Part shown: in pieces, positions 45,553 to 55,360 of the stretch
Position numbering within the stretch: the stretch's first letter is position 1
Layout of the letters: every line of letters starts with the position of its first letter
Assembly: GCF_003355495.1 (NCBI RefSeq)
Contig: NZ_CP031337.1
Coordinates: forward strand, 3,035,001 to 3,099,000
Direction: 5' to 3'
Origin: Crenobacter cavernae
Lineage (GTDB): Bacteria > Pseudomonadota > Gammaproteobacteria > Burkholderiales > Chromobacteriaceae
DNA: 64,000 nt
The notes under the pieces: model-generated
Databases searched by the model: none
Seen by the model: the letters and a program-made list of their open reading frames with translations, nothing else
What the model was told of the DNA's origin: nothing
Position numbers and translations under genes: made by a program

Positions 45553-48500
45553 TTACGCTTCCAGACTCATCAGGCTGGCGTTGCCGCCCGCCGCGGTGGT
45601 GTTCACGCTGACAGCACGCTCGACGATCAGACGATGCAGATTCCATTCGCCCTCGTCGTTCGCGGTGACGAGGGACACCAGCGCACCCTCACGCGTGGCC
45701 AGGCGCTGCCGCAAGGCGGCGGCCTCGGCCGCCACGCCGTCGAACAGCAGTACGGCGATGTCGGCGGAGGCCAGATCCGGCGCGACGGAAACCGCGGCGC
45801 CAAGACCCGCCTTAAGCGTAGACGAGATTCCGCCGTCGGCCAGTACCGCCTTGTTGCCGGTGGCGAAGGCGGCGATCAGCATCGCAACCAGCGCGGCGTC
45901 GTTCGACGCGAGGCAGCCGACGGCACCGCGCGGCGCGAAGCGCAGCGAGTTGTTTTCGCCGGTCGGACCGGGCAGTTCGACGTCGTCCCAGAGCGGCGAT
46001 GCAGCACGCGCCTGCGCCAGTTGGCGAGCGAGCCGGTGCTGCGTTTCGGGCGTCAACGGCAGGCGCGGCAGGAGCTCGGCCAAGCTTTCGAGCGCCGGCA
46101 ACTTGACTTCGCTGCGGCGCGCCTTCAGCGATGGGTGCCATTCCCCGGCGCCGGAGAGACGGTAGAGATAGAACGGACCGCCAGCCTTCGGGCCGCTACC
46201 CGACAGCCCTTCGCCGCCGAATGGCTGCACGCCGACGACAGCGCCGACGATGTTGCGGTTGACGTAGACGTTGCCGGCGGCGACGCGCGACACGATCGCG
46301 TCGATCGTTTCGTCGATGCGGCTGTGCACGCCGTGCGTCAGGCCGTAGCCGCTGCTGTTGACCTCGTCGATCACGCGGTCCAGCTCGCTCGCGTCGAAAC
46401 GGATCACGTGCAGCACCGGGCCGAACACCTCGCGCTTGAGCCGGCCGATGTGGTCGATCTCGAACAGCGTCGGCGGCACGAAGGTGCCGTCTGCGCACTC
46501 GGTGGTCAGCGCGGCCTGGTGGCAGCGTTTCGCGACGCCCTTCATCGCGTCGATGTGGTTCATCAGGTTCTGGCGCGCCTCGGCGTCGATCACCGGGCCG
46601 ACGTCGGTAGCCAGACGCGCCGGGTTGCCGACGGCCAGCTCGTCCATTGCACCCTCGATCATCTCGACCACCTTGTCGGCGATGTCCGATTGAAGATAAA
46701 GCACCCTGAGTGCCGAGCAGCGCTGGCCGGCCGAGTCGAACGCCGAGCTCAACACGTCGGCGACCACCTGCTCGGGCAGTGACGAGGAATCGACGATCAT
46801 CACGTTCTGGCCGCCGGTCTCGGCGATCAGCACGGTGTCGGTGTCGCGCTCGGCCAACGTTTTATTGATGATCTGCGCGACCTCGGTCGAACCGGTGAAG
46901 ATCACGCCTTTGACGCGCGCATCGCGCGTCAGCGCGGCGCCGACGGTCTCGCCGCGGCCCGGCATGAACTGCAGCACCGCGCGCGGCACGCCGGCCTCGT
47001 GGAACAGGCGCACCGCCTCGGCGGCGATCAGCGCGGTCTGCTCGGCCGGCTTGGCCAGCACCGGGTTGCCGGCGGCGAGCGCGGCCGACACCTCGCCGAT
47101 GAAGATGGCGAGCGGGAAGTTCCACGGGCTGATCGCGACGACCGGGCCGATCGCCGGCTGCGACACGTTGTCGAAATTCACGCGCACCTGCGACGCGTAG
47201 TAGCGGCAGAAGTCGACCGCCTCGCGCACTTCGGAGATCGCGTTCGGCAGCGTCTTGCCGGCCTCGCGCACCGCGATGCCCATCAGCACGCCCATCCGTT
47301 CTTCCATCAGGTCGGCCATACGCTCGAGACAGTCGGCGCGCTCGTCGACCGGCGTCGCCGCCCATTCGTCGGCGGCGTCGTGCGCGGCGGCGAGCGCCGC
47401 CTCGACGTCGGCGGCGCTGGCCTCGATCACCTCGCCGACGATGTCGTGCCGGTTGGCCGGGTTCAGCACCGCTTGAACCTCGCCGTGTTCGACGTCGCGC
47501 TCGGCCAGCATCGGCACCGCGCGCCACACCGTCTCCTGCGAGACGAGCAGGTCTTGCTGCAGCCGCGAGAGGACCTGTTCGTTGGAGAGGTCAATGCCGG
47601 CCGAATTGAGGCGCACGCCGCCGTACAGGTCGACCGGCAGTGGGATCTTGGCGTGCGGCACGCCGTCGAGCGCTATCGTCTCGGCGACCGGGTCGGCGAC
47701 GAGTTCGTCGATCGACACCGACTCGTCGACGATGCGGTTGACGAACGAACTGTTGGCGCCGTTCTCGAGCAGGCGGCGCACGAGGTAGGCCAGCAGCGTC
47801 TCGTGCGAGCCGACCGGCGCGTAGATGCGGCACGGCTTGTTAAGGTTGGCCGAGCCGACCACCTGGTCGTACAAGGTCTCGCCCATGCCGTGCAGGCACT
47901 GGAATTCGTAATCCTTGCCCTGGGCCATCTGGTAGACCGCCGCCAGCGTGTGCGCGTTGTGCGTGGCGAACTGCGGGTAGATCGCGTCCTGCGCGGCCAG
48001 CAGCTTCTTCGAGCACGCGAGGTAAGCGACGTCGGTGTACACCTTGCGCGTGTAGACCGGGTAGCCGTCGAGGCCGTCGACCTGCGCGCGCTTGATCTCG
48101 GCGTCCCAGTACGCGCCCTTCACCAGGCGCACCATGAAGCGGTTGTGGGTAGCGCGCGCCAGGTCTACCAGGTAGTCGATCACGTAGGGGCAGCGTTTCT
48201 GGTAGGCCTGCACGACGACGCCGATGCCCTTGAAACCGGCCAGTTGCGGGTCGCGCGCGATCTCGGCGACGAGATCCAAGGACAGCTCGAGCCGGTCGGC
48301 CTCTTCGGCGTCGATATTCAGGCCGATGCCGTACTGGCGGGCCAACAAGAACAGCTGCTTCAGGCGCGGCAACAGCTCGGTCATCACGCGCTCGTGCTTG
48401 GCGCGCGCGTAGCGCGGGTGGATCGCCGACAGCTTGACCGAAATGCCCGGCCCTTCGTAGACGCCGCGGCCATTCGACGCGCGGCCGATCGCGTGGATCG

Positions 48501-49176
48501 CGGTCTCGTAGTCTTTCAGATAGCGCTGCGCGTCGGCCTCGGTCATCGCCGCCTCGCCGAGCATGTCATAGCTGAAGCGGTAGCCGCGCGCCTCGCGTTC
48601 GCGGCCGTTGGCGAGCGCCTCCTCGATCGTCTCGCCGGTCACGAACTGTTTGCCGAGCATGCGCATCGCGAGGTCCACGCCCTTGCGGATCAGCGGCTCG
48701 CCGCCCTTGGCGATCAGCCGCGTCAGCGCGCTCGACAAGCCCTTCTCACTCGCCGACGACACCAGCTTGCCGGTGACGAGCAAGCCCCATGCCGCCGCGT
48801 TGACGAACAAGGACGCGCTATTGCCCAGGTGCGACCTCCAGTCGCCGCGCGAAATCTTGTCGCGGATCAGCTTGTCGGCGGTTTCGCGGTCGGGGATGCG
48901 CAGCAGCGCCTCGGCGAGACACATCAGCGCGACGCCCTCCTCGCTCGCCAGCGAGAACTCGTGCATCAGCGCGTCGACGCCGCTCGACTTGGTGCGCTCG
49001 CGGCGCACCTGCGACACCAGACGGCGCGCCAGGTCCTGGATGGCGGCGACCTGATCGGCGGGCAGGGCCGCCTGCGGCAGCAGCGCGCGGACGCAGTCGC
49101 GTTCGTCCAGACGGTAGGCGGCGGTGATGGCGTCGCGCAGCTCGGACTGCGCGTGGGCGAAAGGCTCGAAAGTCAT
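45553..49176 (-). CDS. putA: Bifunctional proline dehydrogenase/P5C dehydrogenase PutA
   Basis: This 1207-residue enzyme oxidises proline to glutamate. It starts MTFEPFAHAQSELRDAITAAYRLDE without the ribbon-helix-helix domain of E. coli PutA, so it does not repress itself. The FAD-linked PRODH domain (about residues 130-480) has ISVKLSAIHPRY and VRLVKGAYWDAEIK. The aldehyde dehydrogenase domain (about 530-1020) has the catalytic Glu in IAETGGQNVMIVD and Cys in SAGQRCSALRVL. The C-terminal extra domain to MSLEA makes it the long form. The ATG at 49176 follows GGAG; a longer frame begins at 49209. A 19-base palindrome lies about 70-90 bases upstream. Three repeat words are within (46077 variant, 46849, 47845). 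Confidence 0.95.
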   Translation of the reverse strand: MTFEPFAHAQSELRDAITAAYRLDERDCVRALLPQAALPADQVAAIQDLARRLVSQVRRERTKSSGVDALMHEFSLASEEGVALMCLAEALLRIPDRETADKLIRDKISRGDWRSHLGNSASLFVNAAAWGLLVTGKLVSSASEKGLSSALTRLIAKGGEPLIRKGVDLAMRMLGKQFVTGETIEEALANGREREARGYRFSYDMLGEAAMTEADAQRYLKDYETAIHAIGRASNGRGVYEGPGISVKLSAIHPRYARAKHERVMTELLPRLKQLFLLARQYGIGLNIDAEEADRLELSLDLVAEIARDPQLAGFKGIGVVVQAYQKRCPYVIDYLVDLARATHNRFMVRLVKGAYWDAEIKRAQVDGLDGYPVYTRKVYTDVAYLACSKKLLAAQDAIYPQFATHNAHTLAAVYQMAQGKDYEFQCLHGMGETLYDQVVGSANLNKPCRIYAPVGSHETLLAYLVRRLLENGANSSFVNRIVDESVSIDELVADPVAETIALDGVPHAKIPLPVDLYGGVRLNSAGIDLSNEQVLSRLQQDLLVSQETVWRAVPMLAERDVEHGEVQAVLNPANRHDIVGEVIEASAADVEAALAAAHDAADEWAATPVDERADCLERMADLMEERMGVLMGIAVREAGKTLPNAISEVREAVDFCRYYASQVRVNFDNVSQPAIGPVVAISPWNFPLAIFIGEVSAALAAGNPVLAKPAEQTALIAAEAVRLFHEAGVPRAVLQFMPGRGETVGAALTRDARVKGVIFTGSTEVAQIINKTLAERDTDTVLIAETGGQNVMIVDSSSLPEQVVADVLSSAFDSAGQRCSALRVLYLQSDIADKVVEMIEGAMDELAVGNPARLATDVGPVIDAEARQNLMNHIDAMKGVAKRCHQAALTTECADGTFVPPTLFEIDHIGRLKREVFGPVLHVIRFDASELDRVIDEVNSSGYGLTHGVHSRIDETIDAIVSRVAAGNVYVNRNIVGAVVGVQPFGGEGLSGSGPKAGGPFYLYRLSGAGEWHPSLKARRSEVKLPALESLAELLPRLPLTPETQHRLARQLAQARAASPLWDDVELPGPTGENNSLRFAPRGAVGCLASNDAALVAMLIAAFATGNKAVLADGGISSTLKAGLGAAVSVAPDLASADIAVLLFDGVAAEAAALRQRLATREGALVSLVTANDEGEWNLHRLIVERAVSVNTTAAGGNASLMSLEA

Positions 49177-49246
49177 GGAATCGGCTCCAGCAAAGACAGG
49201 CCCCGTCATGGGGCGATCATGGCGCGCATCTTAACATTGAAGAAAA

Positions 49247-49265
49247 TATATTGTCTGACAATATA
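49247..49265. promoter_or_regulatory. Palindromic operator candidate upstream of putA
   Basis: TATATTGTC-T-GACAATATA, a perfect 19-base palindrome 71-89 bases upstream of the putA start, in an AT-rich patch. The TTGTC-N-GACAA core resembles operators of GntR/FCD-type repressors. The promoter of putA should overlap it. Confidence 0.6.
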
Positions 49266-49439
49266 AAATATCTACTCCCTCAAATCAGGTCCTGAACGCA
49301 GAAATGCGACAAGGGGTTTTCCCGGCATCGGGGATACGAAGCGACCGGCGCCAACATGGCGGCGCCCTTTCTTTTTAGTCGAGCGGAGCACTCAAGTTGG
49401 CGATGCCTTGCGGGACATCGCCGGGAGGGAGTCAAACCA

Positions 49440-52400
49440 TCATGAAGCGGCCCGGCGCCGGCCGTGCATCAGCCGGTACGCGGCGGGGATCACAAACATC
49501 GACAGCAGCGGCGCGGTGATCATGCCGCCGACCATCGGCGCCGCGATGCGGCTCATCACCTCGGAGCCGGCGCCGCTGCCCCAAAGGATAGGCACGAGGC
49601 CGGCCAGGATCACCGCCACCGTCATCGCCTTCGGCCGCACGCGCAGCACCGCGCCCTGGCGGATAGCCTGGTCGAGCGTATGCGCGCTCAGCGCCATCCC
49701 ATGTTCCTGCCTCTGTGCCGCCGCCTGCTTCAGATACAGCAGCATCACCACGCCGAACTCGGCCGACACGCCGGCCAGCGCGATGAAGCCGACGCCGGTC
49801 GCCACTGACAGGTTGTAGCCCGCCAGATACAGGAACCACACGCCGCCTACCAGCGCGAACGGCAAGGTCGCCATGATCAGCGCCGCCTCGTCGAGACGTC
49901 GGAAGGTCAGATACAGCAGCACGAAGATGATGACCAGCGTCGCCGGCACGACGAGCTTGAGCCGCGCGTTGGCGCGTTCCATGAACTCGAACTGCCCCGA
50001 GTAGGCGAGGCCGATGCCCGGCTCGAGCTTCACCTGTTGCGCGACGGCGGCGCGCAGGTCGGCGACGACCGATGCGAGGTCGCGGTCTCGCACGTCTATA
50101 TACACCCAACCGGAAGGCCGCGCGTTCTCGCTCTTGAGCATCGGCGGACCGTCGCTGACTCGTATATTCGCGACGGTGCCGAGCGTGATCTGCTGGCCGG
50201 CGTCGGTCAGGATCGACAGATTGCGCAGACCGTCGAGCGAGTCGCGAATCTCGCGCGGATAGCGCACGTTGATCGGATAGCGCGCCAGACCTTCTACCGT
50301 CTCGCCGACGTTCTCGCCGCCGATAGCCGACGAAATGACCTGCTGCACGTCGGCGATGTTGAGTCCGTAGCGGGCGGCGGCGGCGCGATCGATGTCCACA
50401 TCGACGTAGCGGCCGCCGGTCAGGCGCTCGGCCAACGCCGAACTGACGCCCGGCACACCTTTGGCCACCCGTTCGATCTGCTGCGCGACGCGGTCGATCG
50501 CGGCCAGCTCGGTGCCCGACACCTTGACCCCGATCGGGCTCTTGATGCCGGTCGCCAGCATGTCGATGCGGTTGCGGATCGGCGGCACCCAGATGTTGGA
50601 CAGCCCCGGCACCCTGACCACGCGGTCGAGCTCTTCTACCAGCATCGAAGGGGTCATGCCCGGCCGCCACTGATCGCGCGGCTTGAACTGGATGGTGGTC
50701 TCGAACATCTCGATCGGCGCCGGGTCGGTGGCGGTTTCGGCTCGGCCGGCCTTGCCGAACACGCTTTGCACCTCGGGCACGGTCTTGATCAGCCGGTCGG
50801 TCTGCTGCAGCAGTTCGGACGCCTTCGCCGCCGACAGGCCGGGCAGCGCCGACGGCATATAGAGCAGATCGCCCTCGTCCAGCGGCGGCATGAACTCGCC
50901 GCCGAGCCGGGTGACCGGCCAGATCGTGGTCAACAGCACCAGGCCGGCGACGACCAGCGTCGCCTTCGGCCGGCGCAGCACCGCGTCGAGCAGCGGGCGG
51001 TAGCCGCGGATCAGCCAGCGATTCAGCGGGTTCTGGTGCTCGTCGGGGATGCGGCCGCGGATCCAGTAGCCCATCAGGATCGGGATCAGCGTGACCGACA
51101 GTCCGGCCGCGGCGGCCATCGCGTAGGTCTTGGTGAACGCGAGCGGCCCGAACAGCCGGCCCTCCTGCGCCTCCAGCGTGAACACCGGGATGAACGACAG
51201 CGTGATGATCAGCAAGGAAAAGAACAGCGCCGGCCCGACCTCGGCCGCCGCCTCGGTCATCACCCGCCAGTGCGCTTCGCCGTGCAAGGTTTCGCCCGGA
51301 TGCCGGTCATGCCAGGTCTCGATGTGCTTGTGCGCGTTCTCGATCATCACCACCGCCGCGTCGACCATCGCGCCGATGGCGATCGCAATGCCGCCGAGCG
51401 ACATGATGTTGGCGTTGACGCCCTGAAAGCGCATCACGACGAACGCGATCAGTATCCCGAGCGGCAGCGACACGATGGCGACCAGCGCCGAGCGCAGGTG
51501 CCACAGGAACAGACCGCAGACCACCGCCACCACGATGAACTCCTCGACGAGCTTGTGGCTGAGGTTGTCGATCGCGCGGTCGATCAGCTGGCTGCGGTCG
51601 TAGGTCGGCACGATCTCCACCCCCGGCGGCAGGCCCTTCTTCAGCTCGGCCAACCTTGTCTTGACCGCGCCTATCGTCTCGCGCGCGTTCTTGCCGCTAC
51701 GCAATATCACGACGCCGCCGACGGTTTCACCCTGGCCGTCGAGTTCGGCGATGCCGCGCCGCATCTCCGGCCCCAGTTGCACCGTGGCGACGTCGCCCAG
51801 CCGCACCGGGATGCCGGTTTGCGAAACATTCAGCGGGATGTTGCTAAAGTCGGCTAGCGTCTTCAGGTAGCCACTGGCGCGCACCATGTACTCGGTCTCG
51901 GCCATCTCGAGCACCGAGCCGCCGGTCTCCTGGTTGGCCTTCTTGATCGCGTCGATCACCTTGCCTTGCGGGATGCGGTAGGCGGCCAGCTTCAAGGGGT
52001 CGAGAATGACTTGGTACTGCTTGACCATGCCGCCGACGGTCGCGACCTCGGCGACGCCCGGCAGGCTCTTGAGCTCGAACTTCAGGAACCAGTCCTGCAG
52101 GCTGCGCAATTGGGCAAGATCATGCCGGCCGGTCTTGTCGACCAGCGCGTACTCGTAGACCCAGCCGACGCCGGTCGCGTCCGGGCCCAGCGATGACTTG
52201 GCCGAGGCCGGCAGGCGCCCCTGCACCTGGTTCAGGTATTCGAGCACGCGCGAGCGCGCCCAGTACAGGTCGGTCCCGTCCTCGAACAGCACGTAGACGA
52301 AGGAGTCGCCGAAGAACGAGTAGGCCCGTACCGTCTTCGCACCCGGCACCGACAGCATCGTCGTCGCCAGCGGGTAGGTCACCTGATTCTCTACGATCTG

Positions 52401-52574
52401 CGGCGCCTGGCCCGGGAGACTCGTACGGATGATGACCTGCACGTCGGACAGGTCCGGCAGCGCATCGAGCGGCGTGGTCTTGACCGCCCACACGCCCCAT
52501 ACGGCGAGGAACAGGGTGGCCAGCAACACCAGGAAGCGGTTGGCTACCGACCAGCGGATAAGTTTCTCGATCAT
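49440..52574 (-). CDS. cusA: Copper/silver RND efflux pump CusA
   Basis: This 1044-residue inner-membrane proton-driven pump exports Cu(I)/Ag(I). The TM4 signature GGIAIAIGAMVDAAVVMIENAHKHIE matches the HME4 (Cu/Ag) subgroup, unlike the DFGxxxDGAVxxxEN pattern of the Co/Zn/Cd pumps. The N-terminal SVANRFLVLLATLFLAVWGVW, the large periplasmic repeats and the second TM block (ATLPFALVGGVWFLYL, VGFIALAGVSAEFGVVMLLYL) give the full RND fold. It overlaps cusB by four bases. Two repeat words (50427, 51645) are read as LAE. No CusRS or CueR regulator gene is in the window. Confidence 0.95.
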   Translation of the reverse strand: MIEKLIRWSVANRFLVLLATLFLAVWGVWAVKTTPLDALPDLSDVQVIIRTSLPGQAPQIVENQVTYPLATTMLSVPGAKTVRAYSFFGDSFVYVLFEDGTDLYWARSRVLEYLNQVQGRLPASAKSSLGPDATGVGWVYEYALVDKTGRHDLAQLRSLQDWFLKFELKSLPGVAEVATVGGMVKQYQVILDPLKLAAYRIPQGKVIDAIKKANQETGGSVLEMAETEYMVRASGYLKTLADFSNIPLNVSQTGIPVRLGDVATVQLGPEMRRGIAELDGQGETVGGVVILRSGKNARETIGAVKTRLAELKKGLPPGVEIVPTYDRSQLIDRAIDNLSHKLVEEFIVVAVVCGLFLWHLRSALVAIVSLPLGILIAFVVMRFQGVNANIMSLGGIAIAIGAMVDAAVVMIENAHKHIETWHDRHPGETLHGEAHWRVMTEAAAEVGPALFFSLLIITLSFIPVFTLEAQEGRLFGPLAFTKTYAMAAAAGLSVTLIPILMGYWIRGRIPDEHQNPLNRWLIRGYRPLLDAVLRRPKATLVVAGLVLLTTIWPVTRLGGEFMPPLDEGDLLYMPSALPGLSAAKASELLQQTDRLIKTVPEVQSVFGKAGRAETATDPAPIEMFETTIQFKPRDQWRPGMTPSMLVEELDRVVRVPGLSNIWVPPIRNRIDMLATGIKSPIGVKVSGTELAAIDRVAQQIERVAKGVPGVSSALAERLTGGRYVDVDIDRAAAARYGLNIADVQQVISSAIGGENVGETVEGLARYPINVRYPREIRDSLDGLRNLSILTDAGQQITLGTVANIRVSDGPPMLKSENARPSGWVYIDVRDRDLASVVADLRAAVAQQVKLEPGIGLAYSGQFEFMERANARLKLVVPATLVIIFVLLYLTFRRLDEAALIMATLPFALVGGVWFLYLAGYNLSVATGVGFIALAGVSAEFGVVMLLYLKQAAAQRQEHGMALSAHTLDQAIRQGAVLRVRPKAMTVAVILAGLVPILWGSGAGSEVMSRIAAPMVGGMITAPLLSMFVIPAAYRLMHGRRRAAS

Positions 52575-54037
52575 GGTCGGCTCCCGCTCTTCGCCAGCTT
52601 CTCGATGACGTAGCCGCCGTCACCCTGCCGGAAGCCGAAGTCGACCGTATCGCCCGGTTTGAGCGAAGCGGCCATGTCGGGACGCGCCAGCTTGAACGGC
52701 ATGGTCATAGCCCCCCAGCCGAGCGACGCGACCGGGCCGTGCGAGAGGGTGATTTCACCGTCCTTGATCGATTCGACCTTGCCTACCGCTTCATAGAGCG
52801 CAGTAGCCTTGTCGCCCGATGTCGCAGCCGAGCCCTCTTGCATGCGGGCCATCACGCCCTTGAGACTGGCCTCCGAGTCGATCAGGAACTGACCGGAAGC
52901 GACGACCTTCTGGCCTTTGGTGAGGCCGCTCAGCACGGCGACCTTGCCGCCGGCCTCTTTGCCGAGTTGGACTTCTACCGGCTGGAAGCGGCCGCCGGCT
53001 AGCTCCACCAGCACCACGTTGCGGGTGCCGGTGCGGATCACCGCCTCGGCCGGCACCAACAGCACGGGCTGGCTGATGCCTGCGTCGAGGCGAACCTGGG
53101 CGAACATCCCCGGCTTTAGCCGCCCGTCACGGTTCGGCAGTTCGACCCGTACGCGCAGCGTACGGCTTTCGGCGTTCATTTCCGGCAGCACCGCGACGAC
53201 CTTGCCCTTGAAGACGTCGCCCGGGTAGGCGGCGAGGCGGGCTTCCACCCCTTGCTTGGCCGCCACCTGTCCGGCCTGGGCTTCGGGCAGGGCGGCCTCC
53301 AGCCAGACGGTCTCGAGACCGTTGATCTTGAACAGCGGCGCGCCCGGGCCGACGCTCATGCCGGCGCGTACGTCCAGGGTCTGGATCAGGCCGCTAATCG
53401 GCGACGAGATCGTGACCACCGGACGCGCTTGCCGGGTCTTCTCGACGCGGGCGATCAGCTCAGATGGCATGCCGAGCAACTTCAACCGCTCGCGGGCGGC
53501 CTGTGCCAACGAGGGGTCGCCGGTTCGCAGCAGCGCCAGGAATTCGTGCTGCGCGCCGGCCCAGTCCGGCACCAACAAATCTACGATCGGCGCGCCGCGC
53601 GCGATCACGTCGCCAGGGGCGCGCGCATAGACGCGCTCGACGAAGCCGCCGCTACGCGCCTGCACGATCGCCACCTGGCGTTCGTTGAGCTGCACGGTGG
53701 CCGCCACGTCGGTGGTGTCGGCCAAGGTGCCGAATTCCACCGTGGCCCAGCGGATGCCGAGGTTCTGCACCACCGAAGGATCGATCTTGACGCCGGCCGC
53801 TTCGCCGCCTTCGTCGGCGTACTTCGGGACCAGCAGCATGTCCATGAAGGGCGACTTGCCCGGCTTGTCGAAGTGCTGGTTCGGCACCATCGGGTCGTAC
53901 CAGTAGAGCACCTTGGGGCCTGCGCCGGCTTCCTGCGCCGGAGCCTCGCGCTGTACCGCGACCCAATAGCCCGCCCCGCCGCTTGCCGCGGCCACAACGG
54001 CGACCAGCACCGCGAGCTTGATCGTGTTCTTTCTCAT
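52571..54037 (-). CDS. cusB: CusB adaptor with fused CusF-like metallochaperone domain
   Basis: This 488-residue periplasmic adaptor links CusA and CusC. After a signal-anchor (IKLAVLVAVVAAASGGAGYWVA) comes a heavy-metal-binding domain YWYDPMVPNQHFDKPGKSPFMDMLLVPKYAD, then the hairpin, lipoyl and barrel regions. The last 70 residues (419-488) are a CusF-like OB-fold: VESIKDGEITLSHGPVASLGWGAMTMPF, with His433, Trp441, Met444 and Met446 in the positions used by CusF to bind Cu(I). In E. coli CusF is separate. The fusion ties the chaperone to the pump. It overlaps cusA by four bases. Confidence 0.94.
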   Translation of the reverse strand: MRKNTIKLAVLVAVVAAASGGAGYWVAVQREAPAQEAGAGPKVLYWYDPMVPNQHFDKPGKSPFMDMLLVPKYADEGGEAAGVKIDPSVVQNLGIRWATVEFGTLADTTDVAATVQLNERQVAIVQARSGGFVERVYARAPGDVIARGAPIVDLLVPDWAGAQHEFLALLRTGDPSLAQAARERLKLLGMPSELIARVEKTRQARPVVTISSPISGLIQTLDVRAGMSVGPGAPLFKINGLETVWLEAALPEAQAGQVAAKQGVEARLAAYPGDVFKGKVVAVLPEMNAESRTLRVRVELPNRDGRLKPGMFAQVRLDAGISQPVLLVPAEAVIRTGTRNVVLVELAGGRFQPVEVQLGKEAGGKVAVLSGLTKGQKVVASGQFLIDSEASLKGVMARMQEGSAATSGDKATALYEAVGKVESIKDGEITLSHGPVASLGWGAMTMPFKLARPDMAASLKPGDTVDFGFRQGDGGYVIEKLAKSGSRP

Positions 54038-55272
54038 CGTTCGGTCTCCCCGTAGGCGAAATGGAGTCGGGCGGCGAGCGCGGCGCGCTGGCCCTCGAGG
54101 TCGATCACCTTCAGGCGCTGGTCGATGAGCTCGCGGCGTGCCGCCAGCAGCGCGGCCAGATCGCCCTTGCCGGCCTGGTAACTGGCGGTTTGCAGATCGA
54201 TCTTCTCGCGGGCGAGCGGCAGCGAGGTCTGCCTGGCCCGCTCGACCTGATGCGTGACGGCGGCCAGCTCGGCGAGGGTGTTTTCCAGCTCAAAGGTACG
54301 CTCACGCCGCATGGCTTCGCGCTCGGCGTCGATCCGCACCAGTTCCTGCCGCTTCGCTTCGATCAGCGGGTCCTGACGCGTCGACGGGGAGACGGGAAGG
54401 TCGACGGTGAACTGCACCGAAACCATGTTGCCGAACTGCGGCGCGCGACGCTGGTACGCCAGTTCGACGCCCCAGTCCGGCTTCTTCATCGCGTCGGCTT
54501 CGCGCAATTCGGCTTCGGCGCGGCGGATCGCGGACCCGAACGCATGCAGTTCGGCTTGTTGATCCAGCCGTTCGCGGAAGCGTTGCGCGTCGACCGGCAG
54601 TGCGGGGGGCTCGCCCGCCAGCGCTTCGTCCGCTTCGGCGCCGACGTAGCGACGCAGATCTGCCCTGGCCTTGGCGATGTCGCGCTGCAGTTCATCACTC
54701 CGGTCCGCCAGTTGGGCGGCTTCCTGCTTCGGCATCACGGCATCGGCGATCTGGCCGCGCCCCGCCGCGATCTGGGCCTTCACCGCGATGGCCAGCACGC
54801 GGTTCTCGCGCGCCAGTTCGTCATACAGCGAGACCTTGCGTTCGACGTAGAAACGGTTGAGCCAGGCTAACGCGGTTTCTCGCCGCACTTTCAGGCGCTC
54901 GATGCGGCGCTGCGCCTCGGCCACGTCGACGTTGGCCGAGGCGACGTCTTCCCGCGCCCGGCGCTTGGCCGGGTTCGGGAACTCCTGCATCAGACCGATC
55001 TTCTGCATCGTCATGAAATCGCGCTTCAGGTGCCCGGCGTCCATGCCGGACACCGGGTAGTTGTCGACCCCGGCGATGAGCTTAGGGTCCGGCAACGCGC
55101 CGGCGGGAACAGCCGTAGACTGCGCGGCGCCGGTCTGGGCGGCGTTGGCCGCGAGGATGGGGGATTGCCGCTCGGCGATCTCGAGCGTGCGGTTGAACGA
55201 TAGCGGCGCGGCGTGGACGAGGCCGGCCAGCCCTGCCAACGGCAGGGTCCAAAGCATCCAGCGAGGGGACAT
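54034..55272 (-). CDS. cusC: Outer-membrane efflux channel CusC (TolC family)
   Basis: This 412-residue TolC-family protein completes the tripartite pump. The ATG at 55272 gives a signal peptide (MLWTLPLAGLAGLVHA); a frame starting at 55494 adds 74 residues with no family match. The two OEP repeats are visible: NRTLEIAERQSPILAANAAQTG near the start, and later DAMKKPDWGVELAYQRRAPQFGNMVSVQFTVDLPV. It lacks the N-terminal lipidation Cys of E. coli CusC. Its stop overlaps cusB (TGA in ATGA). One repeat word (54931) reads SAN. Confidence 0.92.
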   Translation of the reverse strand: MSPRWMLWTLPLAGLAGLVHAAPLSFNRTLEIAERQSPILAANAAQTGAAQSTAVPAGALPDPKLIAGVDNYPVSGMDAGHLKRDFMTMQKIGLMQEFPNPAKRRAREDVASANVDVAEAQRRIERLKVRRETALAWLNRFYVERKVSLYDELARENRVLAIAVKAQIAAGRGQIADAVMPKQEAAQLADRSDELQRDIAKARADLRRYVGAEADEALAGEPPALPVDAQRFRERLDQQAELHAFGSAIRRAEAELREADAMKKPDWGVELAYQRRAPQFGNMVSVQFTVDLPVSPSTRQDPLIEAKRQELVRIDAEREAMRRERTFELENTLAELAAVTHQVERARQTSLPLAREKIDLQTASYQAGKGDLAALLAARRELIDQRLKVIDLEGQRAALAARLHFAYGETER

Positions 55273-55360
55273 GCTCCAACTCCATGTTTTTGACGGCGCG
55301 CGAAAACCGCGCGCATACACCCCTAAGGCTAGGCCTAAGGGCGCAACGAATGAATGGGAG

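Noticed and set aside
49346..49380. Hairpin GGCGCC...GGCGCC with a T-rich tail read on the plus strand
   Set aside because: No plus-strand gene lies upstream to be terminated, so it is probably chance in a GC-rich spacer.
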